Positions 20,218 to 31,354 are shown, counted from the first letter of the stretch. The stretch is 64,000 bases of DNA from Strobilurus pachycystidiatus (GCA_019915135.1 JAHLMK010000003.1:1116001-1180000); one strand, 5' to 3'. The notes: generated by a model not told the origin, from the letters alone. Program-made: numbers and translations.

Positions 20218-23200
20218 GAAATTCCTATGAAGAAGCCGTGTTGATCCTTGAAAGGTCACCAGAAGGAAACATCGAAGTAAAGCAAAGTTGGATACCTGGT
20301 GATAACAGGGAGACCTTCGGGGAAGGGGACTTAACGTCCTTATACATGAAGAAGTCACCCAATAGGGTTCATCAGGCAGCCAAAAGGCTAAGGAAGCAAC
20401 ACGCCTTCATGCATGCATCGATGCACCAAGCATCGACACATATGACAGTCCCAGAACATATGGTGACACCTACGGGGCTATTAAAGGTCCCAGCCAAGAC
20501 TCAAGGCTTTCGCAAGGTATTCAATATTAACCAGATTGCGGAAGACCAAGAAGAATTTAAGTCCTACGCCACGGCGACTTTGAATCTCTTTTACGGGGTA
20601 CCAAAGGAGTTAGAACAAGTCTTTACGGGCTTGTCGGTAACCTTACCAAAGGATTACATGGCGGAGGCACAACAGGAGTTCCTAAGGTTGGAAAGTCAGA
20701 TCCCTAAGAGGGGTGTATTCGTAGGAAAGAAGTACAAACCAGTAGCCTTGAAAACCAAAGCTCACCTTGGAACCTTACCGGAAGAATTCAGGATCAAGCG
20801 CCACATTCATGGAGACCCACTAGCTGGGATGCCGGAATTAGTACCTGATCCACCACCCTTCGTACCCACAGGTAGGTATACTGCCGAAAGGAGGGAACAG
20901 ATACAAGCCGACCACGTCGGGGACTTCCTGACGGATGCAGAAAGACGGATTATAGACTCCATCTTCTGTAAACAGAACGAAGGCTTTGCCTGGGAAGAAT
21001 CTGAGAAAGGACACTTCAAACCAGAGTTCTTTCCACCAGTGGATATCCCGGTAATACCGCACACACCTTGGGTGTTGAGGAATATACCAATTCCACCAGG
21101 AATCTATGACGAAGTCTGTAAGATTATCAAGCACAAACTAGACTCGGGCGTGTATGAGCCTTCGAACTCCTCATACCGCTCCAGGTGGTTCTGTGTTGTG
21201 AAGAAGGATGGAAAGAAACTTCGCCTAGTGCACAGTCTGGAACCACTCAATGCGGTGACCATTGCGCACTCAGGGTTACCTCCAGCCACGGAGGAACTAG
21301 CGGAGTCCTTTGCAGGACAAAGTTGTGGAGGGACCTTGGACCTGTTCGTTGGATATGACGAACGGCTCCTTGCCACCGCGTCTCGCGATATGACCACCTT
21401 CTCAACACCTTACGGAGCGTTAAGGTTAAAGACCTTGCCAATGGGCTGGACTAATTCAGTACCTATCTTTCATGACGATGTTACAACGATTCTCAAGGAT
21501 GAAATACCAGCCTTCACCAGACCTTATATCGACGATGTGCCCGTCCGCGGGCCCGCCACGCGATATGAACAAGCTGATGGTACCTACGAAACGCTTCCAG
21601 GTCATCCTGAAGTAAGGCGTTTCGTTTGGGAACACCTTGTGAACATGAACAGGATCATACAGCGAATGAAACATGCCGGAGGGACCTTTTCTGGTCACAA
21701 GGCTATCATTTGTGCAGAAGAGATTGTGGTAGTGGGACATGTCTGTACCTACGAAGGTAGAAAGCCAGCTGAAGATCGCGTTAAGGTGATCTCGGATTGG
21801 CCCCCTTGTAAAGCGCTCACGGAAGTCCGTTCGTTCTTAGGAACAGCTGGAATCTTCAGAGCATTTGTAAAGGACTACTCTAAGAAGGCGTTACCTTTGA
21901 CCAGGTTAACCAAAGACATTACCAAGTTCAGATGGACAGACGAGGAGCAGGAAAGTATGGATACCTTAAAGGAAGCCATACGAACTTGTCCGATGCTGAA
22001 ACCACTGAATTATGAATGGTCCACGCCAATCACACTGTCGGTAGACACCTCTTACCAGGCAGTAGGTTTCTATCTGTCCCAGGTAGATCCCAAGGACCCT
22101 AAGAAACGATACTTTGCGAAGTTTATGTCTCTGACCTTGAACGAAAGAGAGGCAAGGTACTCGCAAGCCAAGCGAGAACTATTCGGGCTCTTCAGAGCTC
22201 TGTCCGCGTGCAAGTACTACCTTCTAGGGTGTAGAAAACTAGAAATTGAAGTAGATGCAAAATACATCAAAGGCATGTTATCAAACGTGGACTCCTTAGC
22301 GAACGCAAACCTGCAAAGGTGGGCTGAGGAGATCTTGATGTACCACTTCACGCTTGTACACGTACCAGGAAAGGTCCATGGTCCGGATGGCTTGAGTCGC
22401 CGTCCAGCTTCAGAGCATGATGTAGTAGTACCCAGACCTCATATAAACATAGAGGATGACGAAGTCAATACCTTTGAGTACCAGGAGCCCAAGGGTCTGT
22501 CTATAGAAAAGCAACCTTTGGACTTTGACACTTTCCGGAATGACATCGACAGTAGGGGAGGCTACTTCCAAGAAATAGTGCGGAGTCCTTTACCAGACCA
22601 TATAAAGGTTTCTAAAGCGGTAAGGACTGCGGGACTAGTCAACGTTAAAGATATCGAAGGATGGATGCATATCACGGAGTTCCCAGAGCTCAATAAGAGC
22701 AAAAGGGAGCGGTTGTGGGAGACCTATCTGCCCAAACTTCAACCTTACTTACAATCGGAAGATGTACTTGAGGACGAAGACTTGGAGAAATGGAGCAAAG
22801 ACTTCTTTGTCCAGCATGAAAAGTTATACCGAACACATTCGGACTCCCACCCCCGTCGAGTGCTACTTCCAAATGAACGAATCCCGGTTTGTAAAGCTCT
22901 ACACGATCGGGCAGGACATAAAGGACAATATTCCGTGTTACAACTCATCATGAAGCGATTCTGGTGGCCAGGTATGGAGGTCGACATACGATGGTACGTA
23001 AGGACCTGTGTACTATGTCAGAAACGCCAGAAACGTAACATAAAGGTTGCACCAACGATTACTTCAACTCCAGGTATCTACGAAAGGGCTTATATAGACA
23101 CCTTCCGGATGCCTAAGGCAGGAGAAGAATCCACTCGAAAGAAACGGCCTTCAAAATGGGCCGGCTTCAACGCTGTGACCGTAGCAAGGTGTGGATTAAC

Positions 23201-24083
23201 AAGTTGGCCAGAGGCAAGGGCTCTCAAGGAAGAGACCGCCGAGTCACTGGGAGAATGGATCTTCGAGGACATTCTGTGCAGGTGGGGTTGTATCAAGGAA
23301 ATTGTAACCGACAATGGGCCAGCAATCAAGAAGGCTTTAGTACATATTGAACAGAAATATGGTATTACAGGTATCTTGATCACGGCGTACAATAAGCAAG
23401 CCAACGGAAAGGTTGAACGAGGACACTGGGATATCCGTCAATCTCTCTTCAAGGTATGCAGGGGTAAACCCGAGCAATGGCCAGAGTTCCTACATGAGGT
23501 CCTTTGGGCAGAGCGCATTACCATAAAGAGGAGTCTAGGTACTTCAGCGTTCCAGGCAGTAACCGGTTGTGAACCAATCATGCCAATGGACCTGGAGGAA
23601 TTGACTTGGCTGGTCGAAGCACCAGGCCGACTGGTCTCCCATTCGGACCTTATTGCCTTCCGAGCTAGGCAGCTCATCAAGCACAAAGAAGATACTGTCA
23701 AGCTAAGGTCAAAGGTCCTTCTAAATAAACAGAAGGCCGCGGCGAAGTTCCTAGAGGATTTCCAGAACAGTATCCCTCGCTACAAATTCAAAACTGGTGA
23801 ACTAGTACTAGTAAGAAACACTAGGATCGAATCAGAAATGAATGCGAAGTTCAAGGAAAGGTTTATGGGACCTTACGCGGTAGTAACAAGGACCTTGGCA
23901 GGAAACTATGTGGTCTGCGAGTTGGACGGGACGATCTACAAAGACAAGATAGCTCAGTTCCGTGTAATACCTTTTGTATCGCGACGAGATCCTATAGACC
24001 TTGGGAAACAGTTTTTTGATCGGCTACACTTCATAAGTAAACCGATCACGAAGACCTTAGATGTCCTTGCTAAAACTACGTGA
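20196..24083 (+). CDS. pol: X1 Pol (reverse transcriptase, RNase H, integrase)
   Basis: Polyprotein that copies and integrates the element, about 1296 codons if entered at the -1 site; the first ATGs in frame lie near 20347. RT: LTLKFxx-type region WFCVVKKDGKKLRLV, then GTLDLFVGYDE with the first Asp and YIDDV (Tyr at 21525) with the catalytic pair. RNase H: LSVDTSYQAVGFYLS, AKRELFGL and VDAKYIKG carry the Asp-Glu-Asp set. Integrase: zinc motif HDRAGH...CVLCQK, then core residues in YIDTFRMP, EIVTDNGPAIKK and NKQANGKVERGH (D, D, E). A GPY/F-type C-terminal module follows (FMGPYAVV). Domain order is that of Ty3 elements. No chromodomain was seen. The frame is intact. Confidence 0.93.
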   Translation, partial: SREPKDVGNSYEEAVLILERSPEGNIEVKQSWIPGDNRETFGEGDLTSLYMKKSPNRVHQAAKRLRKQHAFMHASMHQASTHMTVPEHMVTPTGLLKVPAKTQGFRKVFNINQIAEDQEEFKSYATATLNLFYGVPKELEQVFTGLSVTLPKDYMAEAQQEFLRLESQIPKRGVFVGKKYKPVALKTKAHLGTLPEEFRIKRHIHGDPLAGMPELVPDPPPFVPTGRYTAERREQIQADHVGDFLTDAERRIIDSIFCKQNEGFAWEESEKGHFKPEFFPPVDIPVIPHTPWVLRNIPIPPGIYDEVCKIIKHKLDSGVYEPSNSSYRSRWFCVVKKDGKKLRLVHSLEPLNAVTIAHSGLPPATEELAESFAGQSCGGTLDLFVGYDERLLATASRDMTTFSTPYGALRLKTLPMGWTNSVPIFHDDVTTILKDEIPAFTRPYIDDVPVRGPATRYEQADGTYETLPGHPEVRRFVWEHLVNMNRIIQRMKHAGGTFSGHKAIICAEEIVVVGHVCTYEGRKPAEDRVKVISDWPPCKALTEVRSFLGTAGIFRAFVKDYSKKALPLTRLTKDITKFRWTDEEQESMDTLKEAIRTCPMLKPLNYEWSTPITLSVDTSYQAVGFYLSQVDPKDPKKRYFAKFMSLTLNEREARYSQAKRELFGLFRALSACKYYLLGCRKLEIEVDAKYIKGMLSNVDSLANANLQRWAEEILMYHFTLVHVPGKVHGPDGLSRRPASEHDVVVPRPHINIEDDEVNTFEYQEPKGLSIEKQPLDFDTFRNDIDSRGGYFQEIVRSPLPDHIKVSKAVRTAGLVNVKDIEGWMHITEFPELNKSKRERLWETYLPKLQPYLQSEDVLEDEDLEKWSKDFFVQHEKLYRTHSDSHPRRVLLPNERIPVCKALHDRAGHKGQYSVLQLIMKRFWWPGMEVDIRWYVRTCVLCQKRQKRNIKVAPTITSTPGIYERAYIDTFRMPKAGEESTRKKRPSKWAGFNAVTVARCGLTSWPEARALKEETAESLGEWIFEDILCRWGCIKEIVTDNGPAIKKALVHIEQKYGITGILITAYNKQANGKVERGHWDIRQSLFKVCRGKPEQWPEFLHEVLWAERITIKRSLGTSAFQAVTGCEPIMPMDLEELTWLVEAPGRLVSHSDLIAFRARQLIKHKEDTVKLRSKVLLNKQKAAAKFLEDFQNSIPRYKFKTGELVLVRNTRIESEMNAKFKERFMGPYAVVTRTLAGNYVVCELDGTIYKDKIAQFRVIPFVSRRDPIDLGKQFFDRLHFISKPITKTLDVLAKTT

Positions 24084-24422
24084 CCTTGAGTACCCAGAAA
24101 TGAACCAAAGGTTCTAAGAAAGCCAAGGTACCATACCAGATGACGGGGACGTCATCAGAAAAGTAAAGAGAGAATAGAGGGACATCGGTCCATTTATTCA
24201 AAGACTATAAAAATTTTATTTAAGACTTATTCCGTGCCTAGCTGGCTACAAAGGTAGCTAAGGTAGCATTGAACTAAGGACAGAATAAGGAAGCAAGACA
24301 AGGCACGAGGCATCAGGGAAGTGGCGGGGTGCGAATAAAGAAAAGCTTAAAAATGATAAGCCCGTAGGCGATGTGGTAAGCGCAGAAAAGGAAGCACCAC
24401 TCACCGAACAACCACCACGACC
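24084..24422. other. X1 spacer between pol and sense accessory gene
   Basis: No coding potential seen. AT-rich around 24206-24235 (TATAAAAATTTTATTTAAG), which could hold a pol poly(A) signal or the promoter of the accessory gene. Confidence 0.35.
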
Positions 24423-26535
24423 ATGCCCCCTCAAGAGAACGACCCCACTGTGGACGCGAAGGTAAGTACCTGGCGCGATCACAGCGTAGAACGAGGCGGT
24501 GAACTTACTTACCAAAAGGAGCAGTCACCGCCGCCATCGCAGCCGCCGACGAAAGACAACCAGGAGCCTCCCGCAGCCCAGGAGGAGAAGGAAATGGAGG
24601 TACAAGGGCAGGAGCAGGTGCGTAGTAACGAAAAACGCGTTGAGAAACGGCGAAACTCACCACTGCCACCCCCTCTGCTAGCTCCCGTCCATTCCCTGCG
24701 AAGCCAGGCCGGACCACGTCAAAATGACGCGTCCCCTGTTCGACTACGGCGGTTTCTTGACGAACAGGACCGCGCCGCCCGAACTAGACGCAGGTATCAG
24801 CCTGCACCTGGCCGAGTCACTGTGCGCCAGTCCAGGAGCAACCCGAGATATCCTGCAGGAGGCCGGATACCAAGGATACCTCCAGAACGGTGTCTTTTGG
24901 CTAACATTCCAGGACGCGCTGAAGGCGAAACCAGCAAGCAAAGCCACTCCGCTCGAACGAGTCGAGACCGCGCTCAGCACGGCGTGGCGCGCCACCTCCG
25001 CCTACAAAAAGCAGGTCCGCCCCACCCGCGCAACCACTTTCCTAAACAACGACCGCGTTGCCCCAGAGCTCGCGATCCGGCTCTCAGAAGACGACGCCCA
25101 GCGCTGTTTTCTGGAGTTGGACCATCTCTGGATGTTCGTGCATGACCAGGACCGCGCCAATCTGTTCTGGGGCGCCTTGATAGTGGAGATGCGCAAGCAG
25201 CGCGACGACCTCCCCATCCACAGGTCGTTCCTCAAGACGATGGATAACCTCATCGAAAGCGCGATCGCCGAGCTGGGCATCGCAGACTACCAGCGCGACG
25301 AAACACCGAGTCTCGACAGCAAGGTTGACGACGAGGGCACTCCGCGCCCCACCATGCAGCAACTGGCGCAGGAAGCGTCGCCCAGTCCCCACGACTCGCG
25401 AATCCCGTCACCAGCGCCCGCCTCGCACCACGAACCCACGCCCGAGCCCGAGATGGAACCCCCCCAGCGTCGACCATACGTCGCGGCAGGGAAGGGTGGC
25501 CCCAAATCGGTTACCAAGTACGTCGCTCACCGTACCGTCGCACCTGTAATCTTTGCTAATGCCCCGGCCAGGCCGAAGGCCGTCGTCGTCAAAGTGGAAC
25601 CGAAAGACAAGGACGTCGCCCCCACCCGAAAGACCTCGGTCGCGCGCGCCACCACCGGTGGAAGCCACAAGCGCAAGTTCGTCGAGGAGGAACCGGAGGA
25701 GGAGGACGAGTTGGAAGAAGACGCCGAAGCCAGCGACGAGGAGGAGGACGACTTCGTCCTCGATGTACGCGACAAGACCAACCCGCGTATTCCCCTCCAC
25801 CGCGACGATGGCTTCTGCGTCCCGTGCATCAAGCAGAAGTTGGGTTGCACCTACTTCAGGATCCACGCCACGCCCGCGGAGAAGAACAACAGCTTCACCT
25901 GCGACCAGTGCAAGGAGAAGGACGGGCAGCACGGTCCGTGCTGGGTCGCATGGAGGCGAAGTCAGGTCCCCGAGCCATGGAAGGAGGTCGCGCTCAAGGT
26001 TCGCGCCCAGTTGCAGGCCGTGGCAAGGAGTAAGCCCGATTCCCAGATCCGGGCCCGGCGCCACCAGGACTACTCCGACGCCGCGCAAGCTATCGCAAAA
26101 GAAGCGGACCAGCGGTGGAAGGAGGAGAAGCAGAGGAAGAAGGACGAGCCCCCGGCGAAGCGCCGTCGCGTCGAGAGCACGAAAGGAAAGAAGGGCAAGG
26201 CGAAGAAGGAGGAGACGTCGGACAAAGAGGGCACTGGCGACTCCGACGTCGAGGAAATCCAAGCGCCCCGTACCCGCCTCCAGAAGGGAAAGGTCAGCGC
26301 CGCCCCGCCTCCCGCCTCCACCAAGTCCTCGAAGGGGGCCACCACCTCGATCAGCACGGCCCAGCAACAGGACAAGGGTGAAGGAGCCAGCCGTCAAGGC
26401 GCGTCGTCCTCCACCTCCGCCAGCCGTGTCGACCCCGCCGAGGACGTGGACAAAGTCCTGGCGTTGTACTTCTCCCTGAGTGAGAAGAGCCGCCGGAAGT
26501 TTAGGAAGGTCGCCGAGATCGCGGTGGGACGCTAG
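24423..26535 (+). CDS. X1 sense accessory gene, spliced, Cys-rich nuclear-type protein
   Basis: Function unknown. ATG 24423 (MPPQENDPTVDAK) starts a three-exon gene. Exons are 24423-24461, 24519-24617 and 24682-26535, with GTAAGT...AAAAG and GTGCGT...GCTAG introns. All joins stay in frame with the 603-codon frame beginning MTRPLFDYGGFLTN, giving about 663 aa. Residues after an acidic run (EEEEDDFVLDV) form a cysteine cluster (CVPCIKQKLGC, CDQCKEKDGQHGPCW), then a basic, Lys/Arg-rich stretch (AKRRRVESTKGKKGKAKK) and a Ser-rich tail. A nuclear, nucleic-acid-binding role is possible. The gene is much richer in G+C than gag-pol, which suggests capture from a host gene. Intact in X1 and X2, frameshifted in X3. 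Confidence 0.75.
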
Positions 26536-26920
26536 TAGCGTCCCGCCGTCATATCTTTTTTTATATACAAGAATACTAGTCACAGTGCCAAAAGGACACT
26601 CTCATATACGCATCGCCCGCCCCGTTGTATTTTATATAAAAATTTACAACTTCTTGAACTCAAAGAACCGTGTGAAAAACACTAAGGAAACAAGAACAAG
26701 GACCTTAGTTAAAACCTTAAGTCAAGGGGAGAGCCCAGGACTCTCCTTGATATACCAAGGGTCGCAAAGGTCAGAGGTTAGGGACCTTGGAAGTCAAAAA
26801 GGACCACAAGGAACTGCGTTTACGAGTAAGGTAATACAGGCAAAAGCAATGTGACTATAAGAAACATTCGTAAGGAAGAAAAGAAAGGCGACCTTTAGGT
26901 CAAAAGAAGTCAACTAAGGA

Positions 26921-28057
26921 CTAAGCAAAACGACTCCAATCAGGAGGGACCGCAAGGTTCGCGAGGCGCGCATAGAAAGGTCCTGCGTTGCGAAGGTCGA
27001 TTGCTAACATACTAGCAGCAAGGAGTTCGTAGTCTACTTCGGTGGCCTCCGACCAGTCGATGAGCCAGAGTAGTGGATCGATGATAGGCAGCGACTGGTT
27101 GGGGCGCTGGAAACACAGAAGTTACAAACGGACCTCAAACTACGAAGTTGTTCACGGACCCGATTGGCGGGAAGGTCAATCTCAGGGATCAACCGACGCA
27201 TATTGGGAGGTCTATCCAACGCGTAGACGTCGTCCCAGCCATAAAGAGCAGAGTTCTGACGCTGGAACTCTGGCCACCACTTCATAACCGTGACAAGGTC
27301 GGCAGGAAGGTCCCCATACTGGACAGGAAGGACCTTCAGGTCGTCAGACCCGATGTAAAGCGAGCGAAGGAGTGTGGAAAAGCCAGAGTAACCACCAAAG
27401 TGGGCCTCGACCTACGTCTAAGGTCAGCGCCGACCACAAGACATGAAAGGAAAAGACCAGGTTTAACTCACCATGAAAGGTCCGATGAACTCTTGGGTAA
27501 ACCAAGGGTGACTCGCAAGGATGTCCATGTTAAGGTCCCCCAGGTGGAAGCGGGCGCCTTCACCGTCAAGGGTATTGCCTTCGGCGAACCAAGCTTTGCA
27601 AAGTTCGACGGCGGTGTAGTACAAAGGAAAGAAGTGCGCCTTGAAGCCGTGAGGAATGGCCCCGTTCTGGAAGTGAAAAGCGGGTTCCCAGATATAACGA
27701 AAGCGGACCTAAGGACCATCCGTTAGTCAAGAAAGGTGTCGAGGCGAAGTCAACTAGACCTACCAGGACGTGCAAAAGGTAGCGCAAGGTTGGAACGTCT
27801 AGAGGTTCGTCGCGACCAAAGGCATGAACCGGAGGCTTGAGCTGGGGAAGGAGGCGAGTGTCGTCCTCCGTAGCTAAGGTCCCATCCGGATGACGGACTA
27901 CCGCAACGAAGTAGCGTGTATAGTTGTACATCTCCATGGCGCAGCTCAGCGCAAGGTCCGCTGTGACTAAGTCATGTTGAAAGGAGGTCAAAGGCGAGCG
28001 AAGTCGAACGCCTTGAATGCGGGTATCTGCAAAGGAAGGCAGGACGGGCGCGGGCAT
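26921..28057 (-). CDS. X1 antisense accessory gene 2
   Basis: Function unknown, about 332 aa. Four exons read on the minus strand: start ATG 28055-28057 (MPAPVLPSFADTRIQGVRL), stop at 26921-26923. Exon joins (GTAGGT...CTTAG, GTGAGT...CGTAG, GTTTGT...TCCAG) are all in phase 0 and conserved in X2 and X3. The protein has aromatic-rich segments (VRFRYIWEPAFHFQNGAI, FFPLYYTAVELCKAWF) and ends LAVPPDWSRFA. No catalytic motif recognised. It lies downstream of antisense gene 1 on the same strand, opposite to gag-pol, and ends about 390 bp from the end of the sense accessory gene, so the two are convergent. Confidence 0.7.
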
Positions 28058-28177
28058 GATCAAAGATGAGATTCCTGTCGCCACGACCGACTTAAAAGAA
28101 AACCTCCGCCAGTCAAGAAGGTCCGAACACGCCGATAAAAGGACAAAGTTTAGGCGCCACCAATCTAAAGGTAGGTA

Positions 28178-28211
28178 CGATCGGCGATAGCCGATCGAAC
28201 TAAGTTCGATC
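28178..28211. repeat. Two overlapping perfect hairpins between the antisense genes
   Basis: CGATCGGC-GATA-GCCGATCG (28178-28197) and GATCGAAC-TAA-GTTCGATC (28193-28211). Each has 8-bp arms, and they overlap so that only one stem can form at a time. Conserved in X2 and X3. It could be a transcript 3'-end or processing signal for gene 1, or part of the gene 2 promoter. Confidence 0.5.
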
Positions 28212-28432
28212 TTAGGCCTACCAGGAGGCGGTCAGGAAACTTTGAGGGTTCAAATCGAAAGGAGTTGGATTATGCACCAACTGGGCCTAGAGTAGTCTAA
28301 GGAAACAAAGTGACTACCGCTCCTACAAGTAGAGAAGAAATCCGAAACCAGTATAAAGACGAAGTAGAGAAAAACTATGAGTAGTACTGGTTAAGACTTG
28401 GCGAAAGCTAAGCTAAAGAAGGACCTTGTAGT

Positions 28433-29967
28433 CTACTGAGCCTGGTCTATCGCGTCTAAGGCCGAGATATAAAGGTCGCGAGTCGACTGCAAGACTTGGA
28501 TACGACCCCGAATCTCGTTGAAGGTCGAGATAATGTCGTGCCGGTACTGGCGTTCCAAAATGACCAAGTTGGGCGAGATGTTGGGATCGTCAAGACCAGA
28601 CAACCTTGACATACGCTTGTGGACTTGGGCCAAGGCAGCAGACAGACCATTGATGTACTGGTTCGCTAAGGGGAAGTAACCAGGAATCAACAAGGCAAAC
28701 CAAGGAGCGAGGAAGAAGCACCTTACCGCCTTCAAGTTGTTTAAGAACGACGGGTTCGACCCCAAAGGTCGAAGGCCGGGCCGCCTTTACAACCCGGCGA
28801 GCGTTCTCATCGTTAAGCTTACGCTTAGGAGGAGCTTCTTGACCATTGATCGCGCCCAAGGTTTGAAGGGCTTTCTGGTAAACACGGGCGTTAATGTCCA
28901 TACCGGGAAGAGCTGCGAAAGGAAGGTAACGGACGGAAGATGACTATTAAAGAAGTCATAAGGACGTCCGGGACAAACATAGGATTCAAAGGAACGTACC
29001 GCTTCGGCTTCCTTTGACAAGGAATTGGCGAGTTGGAGCTGGCGAAAGGCTTCAATAAAGGAAGATGAGACTGGCAAAGAAATTGAGCGCACAGTATCAC
29101 CGACGACGACAACGGAGTCCTCACCGTCGCTCTCGCCAGCTGCCACATCGTCAGCCCAATTAAAGTACTCCGGACGAAAGAAGCGCGCACAAGAGTCGGG
29201 ATCCATCGCGACGTCGCCGTCTCCCGCCTCGGCTCGTTTCTCCATGGCCTCGGTAACGACCTCGGGCGATTTCTTCGTCTTCTAAGCGAAGACATCCAAA
29301 GGTTACAGTAGGAAACCGACGAGTAACGAACGGACATACCTTGCCTTTCTCAAGCTTGTCCGGCTTGAAATAAGCGTTATCCGGATGCATAGGGTGACCC
29401 GGGGACAGGCCAGGGAAGTGGGCATTAGACGCCTTCTTGCAGCTGCTCACCAAAGGTTGGAGGATATGAGCGATGTGGTGCGTCGGCGTCTGAGGGTGAA
29501 TCCCCAGCAGGTGTACCAGCATCCCTACATAGAGGCGAAGGTTGAAAAAGAACACCGCCATGTCCGTCGACACCTTGGAACCATTCGGAAAGGTGCGAAG
29601 GTCATGGGCGACGGCCTAAAGAAAACAAGGACAGGATGAAGTCAGGATCAGGAAAAGAACACAGCAAAGGAGTACACACAAGGACTCTCTCCATGATCTT
29701 GTCAACATAGCCGGTGATCTCCAGTGCCACGTCGGGATTCGAACACGCCTTCTTGAGGTCCAGACGATGGACCTTGGGAATGATGAGCGTAAGATGCATG
29801 CCGAGGTACATAAGGAAGTCGGGTGTGTTGGCTGGAGGGTCGTAGTCGAGCGCATAAGCGACAAGACCAGCACCAAGGTCGCGCGTAGTGATCAGGTCCT
29901 TCGCGGACGGAACGTGCGGCGTTGTGGGAAGCAGTTTTGCGATGGGGGTCCAAGTTTTGGGAGCCAT
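28433..29967 (-). CDS. X1 antisense accessory gene 1
   Basis: Function unknown, about 429 aa. Five exons on the minus strand. ATG 29965-29967 (MAPKTWTPIAKLLPTTPHV), stop at 28433-28435. Exon sizes are 282, 276, 282, 217 and 233 nt, with GT-AG introns of 55-70 nt, and the same joins work in all three X copies. Features: a first half with hydrophobic helices (LTLIIPKVHRLDL, MAVFFFNLRLYVGMLVHLL), an acidic middle, an NLS-like stretch (PPKRKLNDENARRVVKAARP) and a C-terminal helical, coiled-coil-like end (LERQYRHDIISTFNEIRGRI). A TATA box lies about 50 bp upstream of the ATG, just inside the 3' LTR. No homologue is recognised. Confidence 0.72.
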
Positions 29968-30014
29968 GATAGGATAAAGGCAGGAATGAAAGGTCTGAGG
30001 ACAAGTCCCAGAAC

Positions 30015-30022
30015 CTTTTATA
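30015..30022 (-). promoter_or_regulatory. TATA box of the X1 antisense transcript
   Basis: TATAAAAG on the minus strand (GTTATAAAAGGTTC), 48-55 nt before the ATG of antisense gene 1 and about 145 bp from the 3' LTR. Same place in X2 and X3. Confidence 0.6.
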
Positions 30023-30150
30023 ACGGAACGAAGTTAGGCAAAAGAGGGTCCATCGGGCGATAGAAACCAAAAGGGGACTTCGTCACGGCGGCCTGGTACC
30101 CAGGATAAAGGTTCTGAACCACTAAGGACTATGTCGCGGACGACATTTCA

Positions 30151-30165
30151 TAAGTCAAGGGGAGA
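30151..30165 (+). promoter_or_regulatory. Polypurine tract of X1
   Basis: TAAGTCAAGGGGAGA directly before the 3' LTR. The last bases GGGGAGA are shared with the tract of element Y. Confidence 0.65.
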
Positions 30166-30525
30166 TGATACGCAGGGTACTATTCCAGTACTAGAAACGG
30201 GGAATTTTGCGATTCCTGAACAGCCCAAAGACCTTAGGAACCTCCAGTCAAGTACTTAGGATAGAGCACGCAGGAGTTACTGCCTTGACGCGGGCAAGCC
30301 TCCAGGACAAGGTCCAGGCGCCTTAACAAGTCCTTTAGGACAGGCGCGATCGAAACCTTCGATCACCTTCATCCGAATATCCTTATCCGCGCGTTGGATC
30401 CCTTTCAAGATCCCGTACCTTTGCGTGTACCTTGTACTACAGACGATGTGCTATAACCATTCGCACCCAAGGAGGGTCCAAAGGTCTCCAGGCGGTTCAG
30501 TTTGAGCGACCCAAGACCTGCGCAC
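30166..30525 (+). repeat. X1 3' LTR, first part
   Basis: Begins TGATACGCAGGG. Broken at GCAC (30522-30525), the target duplication of element Y. Confidence 0.85.
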
Positions 30526-31122
30526 TGTAGATGCCTAAACGGTCCTGTACAAGAAATATGTACGCGTGGGGGATACCCCAATATCCGAGAGACTAGCTCG
30601 AGGATAGGCGAAACGTGCTGCGCGATGCGGAATGTGTAGGCAAGGTGTTCGCCTACAGTGAAGGGAAACGGCAAGTGATGCTCAGGCGGAGTGTGTCACC
30701 TGAGATCGAGTGAGGCGAGGGAGTTCGCCAAGTGAGAGTGAGCAGTATCGAGTGAAAGTGGGTGATATCTAACTGAGTAACTACTACAAGTGTGTCGCCT
30801 TAAATCCAATACTCTGCGTAATCTCTCTTCCTTGCGGAACTGTCCAGGCGAGCATCGGTCTTCCTCGCCTATACTGTCAAGCGAGGTCTTGCCTGAACTT
30901 CGCCTGTGTGGATCAGAGATGGCCCACCACTCCTCTATCCGGGCTCATCTAGTAGCGAGTACTGCGGAGTAGTGGAGCGGGCGGTGTGCGCTTCCTGTCC
31001 GAGCGACGCGGCTCATGTCTTGGCAGTATGGTCCCTTCGGCCGAAGGTCCCTCGCCTGAGGCATGCGCCTAGTATGCCGACAACAGCTGAGTTCCCTCCT
31101 CAGGGAGAACTCAGTCTGTACA
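30526..31122 (-). repeat. Element Y 3' LTR
   Basis: 597 bp, TGTA...TACA ends. Preceded, in element orientation, by the purine tract TAGTTGGGGGGAGA (complement of 31123-31136). Confidence 0.85.
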
Positions 31123-31166
31123 TCTCCCCCCAACTAAAATTTCCTAGCCCCTTCCCAGCCCCTTCC

Positions 31167-31354
31167 TATAAAAGGGCAACCCCTTCTACTCCTCAACACT
31201 CGACTTCCCCCCCATGTATCAGACCGACCCCAACATCATCACTGTTCCCTGCCCCGAGCCTCTCCCCAACCAGGCCCAAGGCTCCGTTGACCAATCATTG
31301 TCGTCCCGTTTATCTTCAACCTCAGTCGTCGTTACGACAGTAGTCAAGTCGTGA
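31167..31354 (+). CDS. Element Y antisense TATA box and 46-aa frame
   Basis: TATAAAA (31167-31173) on the plus strand lies 45 bp inside the Y 3' LTR. It is followed by a pyrimidine-rich leader and ATG 31214 opening a 46-codon frame (MYQTDPNIITVPCPEPLPN...) that stops at 31352-31354. Layout mirrors the antisense promoter and gene 1 of X, but the frame is short and unrelated in sequence. It may be the remnant of a lost antisense gene. Confidence 0.35.

Noticed and set aside
25553..26479. 308-codon Arg/Pro/Ser-rich frame overlapping the sense accessory gene
   Set aside because: Shifted-frame shadow of the same GC-rich exon; composition follows from the overlapping codons.
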